From NCBI RefSeq assembly GCF_030296775.1, contig NZ_AP027742.1:2108001-2172000 (forward strand): 64,000 bases of DNA, read 5' to 3'. Source of the stretch: Claveliimonas bilis. Lineage in GTDB: Bacteria; Bacillota; Clostridia; Lachnospirales; Lachnospiraceae. A program made the position numbers and the translations under genes. A model generated the notes under the pieces. It saw only the letters and a program-made list of their open reading frames with translations. It did no database searches and had not been told where the DNA came from. The stretch's first letter is position 1, and the number at the start of each line of letters is the position of its first letter. Shown piece by piece: positions 60,572-64,000 of this stretch.

Positions 60572-61273
60572 ATGAAGCCGATATTAGAATGCAAAGGGCT
60601 TACCAAACAATATAACAACCATGTCAACGCCCTTACGAATCTGAATCTGGTTCTGGAACGGGGGCAGATCATCGGGCTTTTGGGACCGAACGGAAGTGGA
60701 AAGACCACTTTGATCAAACTGATCAATGATCTTTTGATTCCTACAGAAGGACAGGTTCTGATCGATGGAATGGCGCCCGGCGTTGAGACAAAGAAGATCG
60801 TATCCTATCTCCCGGAGCGGACCTATCTGGATCCCTCAATGAAGATCAAGGATATCATTTCCTATTTTTCAGATTTTTACGAAAACTTTGTCACTGACCG
60901 CGCTTACCATATGATGACAGATCTGGAGATCGACGTCAACTCCCGTATGCGCGCTCTCTCCAAGGGAACAAAAGAAAAGGTTCAGCTGGCCCTGGTAATG
61001 AGCCGTGACGCCCAGCTGTATGTTCTGGATGAACCGATTGGTGGAGTGGACCCTGCTGCCAGGGACTATATTCTTCAGACCATATTGACAAATTACAACG
61101 AAAACGCGACCATCCTGATCTCCACCCATCTGATCACAGACATTGAAAACATCCTGGACCGGGTTCTCTTTCTAAAGCAGGGGCAGGTTGTACTCAATGC
61201 AGCGGTAGATGAAATACGAATGGATCAGGGTAAATCTGTAGATGCGTTATTCCGGGAGGTGTTCAGATGTTAG
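60572..61273 (+). CDS. ABC transporter ATP-binding protein of the YtrA-type operon
   Basis: The 233-residue ATPase has Walker A GLLGPNGSGKTTLIKL, a degenerate signature ALSKGTKEKVQLA and Walker B LYVLDEPIGGVDP. The GV in the D-loop region and the short length fit the ABC-2 subfamily linked to YtrA regulators. It overlaps the permease gene by 7 nt. Export of a peptide antibiotic or envelope stress is the usual context; substrate unknown. Confidence 0.92.
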   Translation: MKPILECKGLTKQYNNHVNALTNLNLVLERGQIIGLLGPNGSGKTTLIKLINDLLIPTEGQVLIDGMAPGVETKKIVSYLPERTYLDPSMKIKDIISYFSDFYENFVTDRAYHMMTDLEIDVNSRMRALSKGTKEKVQLALVMSRDAQLYVLDEPIGGVDPAARDYILQTILTNYNENATILISTHLITDIENILDRVLFLKQGQVVLNAAVDEIRMDQGKSVDALFREVFRC

Positions 61274-62085
61274 GCAAACTGATTCGGTATGATCTGAAAT
61301 CTACAACCAGATTTCTGATCGTCATTCATATTTTTCTGATTATATTTTCCATACTGGGACGCATATTCCTGACCGGAAGATTTCCTTATGAAGCTGATGA
61401 TATAAGCGAATTGCTTATTGCTTTGACCTTTACTGTATATATCATCCTGTTTGCGGGCGCTTCATTTGGTACCCTTCTCGTTATAGCAGTAAGATTTTAC
61501 AAAAATTTATTCTCCGATGAGGGATATCTCACCAATACCCTTCCCGTCACCAAAGGGATGCACTTATTGTCAAAGACACTCTCTGGAACTATATGGTGCG
61601 CTATTGATGCTTTCATCCTGTACCTGTGCGCTTTTATCCTGATCGCTATCCCGCCTGTTACCGAAGCTCTCAGCGCTCATTGGGGAGAATTTATCCGGCT
61701 TTTGGGATTTTCCAGCCAGAGCAGCTTTCATTTCTTTTTGCTGTATATGGTAGTACTTACCTTCATCGGCGCGGTTGTCAATGTGGTCAGTATCCAGTCA
61801 GCCGTCATATTGGGGCAGCTTTTTAACGGTCACAAGGTATTGGGAGCTGTTGTTTCCTATTTTGTCCTTACCACCATCTCCTCGATTGCGGCTACCATAC
61901 TGATGGGGATTTACGGTCTGCTTACTGATAACCTTATAATAGGTACTGTCGGCAACTCTGACTTTACCTTTGCTTCCTATATGACAAATATATTAAATCT
62001 TTCCTTTGCCCTGGAAATTGTATTTGCCATCATACTTTATATTATTTCTTATATTATTATGAAAAAGAAAATCAATTTAAGCTAA
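61267..62085 (+). CDS. ABC-2 type permease of the YtrA-type operon
   Basis: A 272-residue protein with about six membrane segments and polar loops, starting MLGKLIRYDLKSTTRFLIVI as this permease group does. It has EGYLTNTLPVTKGMHLLSK after the second segment, the coupling-loop motif of the family. It ends in KKKINLS. Works with the ATPase just upstream. Confidence 0.85.
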   Translation: MLGKLIRYDLKSTTRFLIVIHIFLIIFSILGRIFLTGRFPYEADDISELLIALTFTVYIILFAGASFGTLLVIAVRFYKNLFSDEGYLTNTLPVTKGMHLLSKTLSGTIWCAIDAFILYLCAFILIAIPPVTEALSAHWGEFIRLLGFSSQSSFHFFLLYMVVLTFIGAVVNVVSIQSAVILGQLFNGHKVLGAVVSYFVLTTISSIAATILMGIYGLLTDNLIIGTVGNSDFTFASYMTNILNLSFALEIVFAIILYIISYIIMKKKINLS

Positions 62086-62110
62086 CCTTGCAGAGAAGGG
62101 ATATTTGCAC

Positions 62111-62163
62111 AAAAAGGCATATGACTTCTGCAGTATAATCTGCAGCTCGTCATATGCCTTTTT
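62111..62163. terminator. Bidirectional terminator between the YtrA-type operon and azlD
   Basis: Perfect 15-bp arms, AAAAAGGCATATGAC and its complement. An inner CTGCAG pair lies in the loop, with T-runs on both outer sides. Confidence 0.92.
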
Positions 62164-62170
62164 CTTTTTC

Positions 62171-62503
62171 CTAAAAAAACACTTGAATCAACACCATATA
62201 AAGCACAGTGCCTACTCCGATACTTAAAAGGTTATTTCTCTTCCAGGCATGAAGCGCCGCTGTCACAAAGACAGCAGCCGCTTCCGGAATCCCATGGGGC
62301 GCTTCTGCCACAGGTGTCGCCCGCAGGCAGTATACCACAAGCATACCGATCACTGCCGGTGTCAGCACTCTTCCAAGATAACGCACCACTTCCGGTATCT
62401 CTTTCCCCTTTGGAAATATCAAAAACGGAACGACTCTTGTAGCAAAAGTAGTGGCCGCCACAAGGAAAATAATTACAAATGATACTCCTGCACTTAACGG
62501 CAT
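62171..62503 (-). CDS. azlD: Branched-chain amino acid exporter small subunit, AzlD family
   Basis: A 110-residue membrane protein with four segments: VSFVIIFLVAATTFATRVVP, FPKGKEIPEVVRYLGRVL and TPAVIGMLVVYCL are AzlD-like. It overlaps azlC by 10 nt and forms with it an AzlCD/BrnFE-type exporter of branched-chain amino acids. No Lrp/AzlB-type regulator is adjacent. Confidence 0.9.
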   Translation of the reverse strand: MPLSAGVSFVIIFLVAATTFATRVVPFLIFPKGKEIPEVVRYLGRVLTPAVIGMLVVYCLRATPVAEAPHGIPEAAAVFVTAALHAWKRNNLLSIGVGTVLYMVLIQVFF

Positions 62504-63201
62504 TTTGCCACCTCCTTCTCATCCAGCTTCCTTCGTCCTGCAAAAAGGATCATGATAATAAGAAGCATGGAAGGGAGCACAAAACTGTCGGCTCCGAATA
62601 TCTGCAGGCAGAGAAACGCTGCCGCCACGCCTATTGTTTCCGGAATCCTGTTTTTGGCATCCATCCACTGTTCCACAAAGATCACCACAAACAGCGCTGT
62701 CATGGCAAAGTCGATCCCTTCCGAATTGAAGGGCAGAAAACTTCCTGCAAGTCCTCCAATGGCAGAACCGATTACCCAGTAGGACTGATTCATAATAGAA
62801 ATCGCAAATAGAAATTTTTCTTCTTCTACTCCTTCCGGTATTTTTGTTGTACATAAAAGGGAATAGGTTTCATCAGTCAGACCGAAGATCATATACCACC
62901 TTTTTTTCCCCATCTGATTAAATTTGTCAAGCAGTGATATCCCATAAAATATGTGTCTGATATTTACCATTAAAGTCATGAATATCACTTGTACAAAAGA
63001 AATACCCGGCGTAAAAAAATTTACTGCCAGATATTGCCCGGAGCCTGCATATACAAGCAGGCTCATCAATATTGCCCATAAAAAGGAATACCCTTTCTCC
63101 GCATACATAACGCCAAAGGCAATCCCAATAAAAAGATATCCCGTCAAAACAGGAATCGTATAAGGAAACGCCTTTCTGAATGCATGTTTGTAACCTGTCA
63201 T
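62494..63201 (-). CDS. azlC: Branched-chain amino acid exporter large subunit, AzlC family
   Basis: A 235-residue membrane protein with AFRKAFPYTIPVLTGYLFIG, FGVMYAEKGYSFLWAILMSL, the family motif VYAGSGQYLAVNF, LMVNIRHIFYGISL and YMIFGLTDETYSLL, all AzlC signatures. It forms the main channel of the exporter. It starts 47 nt after the unrecognised gene 63249-63878 and may be cotranscribed with it. Confidence 0.93.
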   Translation of the reverse strand: MTGYKHAFRKAFPYTIPVLTGYLFIGIAFGVMYAEKGYSFLWAILMSLLVYAGSGQYLAVNFFTPGISFVQVIFMTLMVNIRHIFYGISLLDKFNQMGKKRWYMIFGLTDETYSLLCTTKIPEGVEEEKFLFAISIMNQSYWVIGSAIGGLAGSFLPFNSEGIDFAMTALFVVIFVEQWMDAKNRIPETIGVAAAFLCLQIFGADSFVLPSMLLIIMILFAGRRKLDEKEVAKCR

Positions 63202-63248
63202 CCCTTATTCCTTTCCTTTATCCGTTGTATATCCTATTTCTTACTTCT

Positions 63249-63878
63249 CTACCGTGAGGAGGCCTGTTCCAGATCTGTCAGCACCTCTGCAAGCATAGCA
63301 TCCGATGCAACCGCACCGGCATAATCCTGCTGCACTCCCGCCATAAACTGCTGTACGTCATTATGGGATGCAACCTCTTCTGCTTCTTGTAGGATCTCAT
63401 CCTCCGCCCCTTCGGAGAGGATCTGCCACTTTCCCTTCTCTTTTCTCAGATACAGTGTTTCCATCCCCGGCACCTCTGTATAAATGTCTTTTATCTTCAT
63501 AGTATATTTCACAAAGGCAATATAGCAATCCTCATATCTTGCCTTTTTCAGATAGATTGTAAGATTGTTATACCCTTCTGCGAAGCCGTTTTCACTTGTC
63601 TTTTGTTCATAATAATCATGGACGGCCTGTTCGATTGCTGTATCCGTATTTTCTTTCAGTGGATTTTCTTCGATCAGCTCCCAGCCTTTGTTTTCTTTCT
63701 TCTGAATGTCTTCCTGCAGCTCTGCTGCCGTATCCTTTGTCTCCTGGCTTTTCGCTTTCTCTTTGGTAAGATTGAATCCCGCTGCAGCCAGCACTAACAA
63801 TATCAGACATCCCGCTGCAATCTTAAGGAGCCTGCCCTTTTTTGCTGTACTGCCGCTGCTTTTCAGTCTTCCCTTCAT
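63249..63878 (-). CDS. Hypothetical membrane-anchored protein
   Basis: Not recognised. Start set at ATG 63878, 5 nt after GGAGG (a GTG four codons earlier overlaps the site). The 209-residue protein has a basic cytoplasmic tail, one membrane segment (about 20-37, ILLVLAAAGF) and a charged helical stretch to about 75. An extracytoplasmic domain with alternating patterns follows (NNLTIYLKKARYEDCYIAFV, then METLYLRKEKGKWQILSEG). That latter pattern resembles NTF2-like or DUF4878-type accessory domains, but weakly. It has its own promoter and precedes azlCD. Confidence 0.75.
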   Translation of the reverse strand: MKGRLKSSGSTAKKGRLLKIAAGCLILLVLAAAGFNLTKEKAKSQETKDTAAELQEDIQKKENKGWELIEENPLKENTDTAIEQAVHDYYEQKTSENGFAEGYNNLTIYLKKARYEDCYIAFVKYTMKIKDIYTEVPGMETLYLRKEKGKWQILSEGAEDEILQEAEEVASHNDVQQFMAGVQQDYAGAVASDAMLAEVLTDLEQASSR

Positions 63879-63921
63879 TTCTACCTCCACTTCTTATTCT
63901 GTATGCAGTCTGGCACTAAAA

Positions 63922-63950
63922 ATAATACTCGCTATTTTTTTGAAAGTCAA
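63922..63950 (-). promoter_or_regulatory. Promoter of the hypothetical gene and possibly azlCD
   Basis: On the minus strand TTGACT (63950-63945), a 17-nt spacer and TATTAT (63927-63922). Confidence 0.8.
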
Positions 63951-64000
63951 TCTTGTAATTTTGTTCCATTTGTGCTATTATACTACTTGTCTCTGTAGCT

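Overview
The window looks like chromosomal DNA of a spore-forming Lachnospiraceae Firmicute (Blautia / Mediterraneibacter / Dorea-like). This is inferred from gene content: T-box regulation, Bce-type and GHKL/LytTR signalling, EFR1 flavodoxin-ferredoxins, a SpoIID/PG-binding protein, GH13 glucan-utilisation genes with a LacI regulator, and strong AGGAGG ribosome binding sites. There are about 55 intact genes, several decayed ones, and one IS30-family element. No tRNA, rRNA, CRISPR array or prophage was recognised.

Layout. 1-7.2 kb: the 5' part of a tryptophan-type ABC transporter binding protein behind a T-box leader with a UGG (Trp) specifier; an AGCS amino-acid symporter preceded by a consensus promoter that runs straight into an intrinsic terminator; and a plus-strand four-gene Gld-type ABC operon (ATPase, permease, GldG-like, DUF4340). 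7.2-17.1 kb: a minus-strand envelope-stress/signalling island. A BceRS-like two-component pair and its BceAB-like transporter are separated by HAD, MBL, LytTR regulator, GHKL kinase and CPBP genes. A BceR-type operator lies before bceA and a LytTR-type direct repeat before the CPBP gene. 17.2-21.6 kb: carAB with a leader hairpin. 21.7-23.4 kb: an intact IS30-family element. 23.6-28 kb: a SpoIID/PG-binding protein, a cytidylate-kinase-like protein, DUF3841, an orphan A24 prepilin peptidase and a tRNA-dihydrouridine synthase. 28-33.2 kb: DedA, GT4 glycosyltransferase, DUF374-like acyltransferase and an OmpR/HisKA pair in one run. 33.3-42 kb: glgP-malQ-neopullulanase-alpha-glucosidase, a truncated maltose-binding-protein relic in the leader, and a divergent LacI regulator with matching candidate operators. 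42-49.5 kb: an alkylation-repair operon (alkA, ogt, a uridine-kinase-like gene, EFR1), then a decayed patch (BlaI with a BlaR1 stub, half a flavin reductase, a truncated Fe-ADH) around a second EFR1 gene, an aldo/keto reductase and a LysR regulator. 49.6-64 kb: tsf-rpsB, tandem CwlO/PcsB-like NlpC/P60 hydrolases, a second CPBP protein, a prolyl-tRNA deacylase, AlaX-argS, endonuclease IV, a YtrA-type GntR-ABC operon, azlCD and an unrecognised membrane-anchored protein.

The most interesting signals are regulatory: the promoter-terminator unit at 2.6 kb, the carA attenuator without a visible PyrR loop, the nested BceR operator, the interleaved Bce/LytTR island, and a dispersed hairpin repeat whose two copies differ in sequence but keep the fold through wobble pairs. 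I found no convincing wholly new multi-gene system. All functional calls rest on motif recognition and memory of families; no database search was run.
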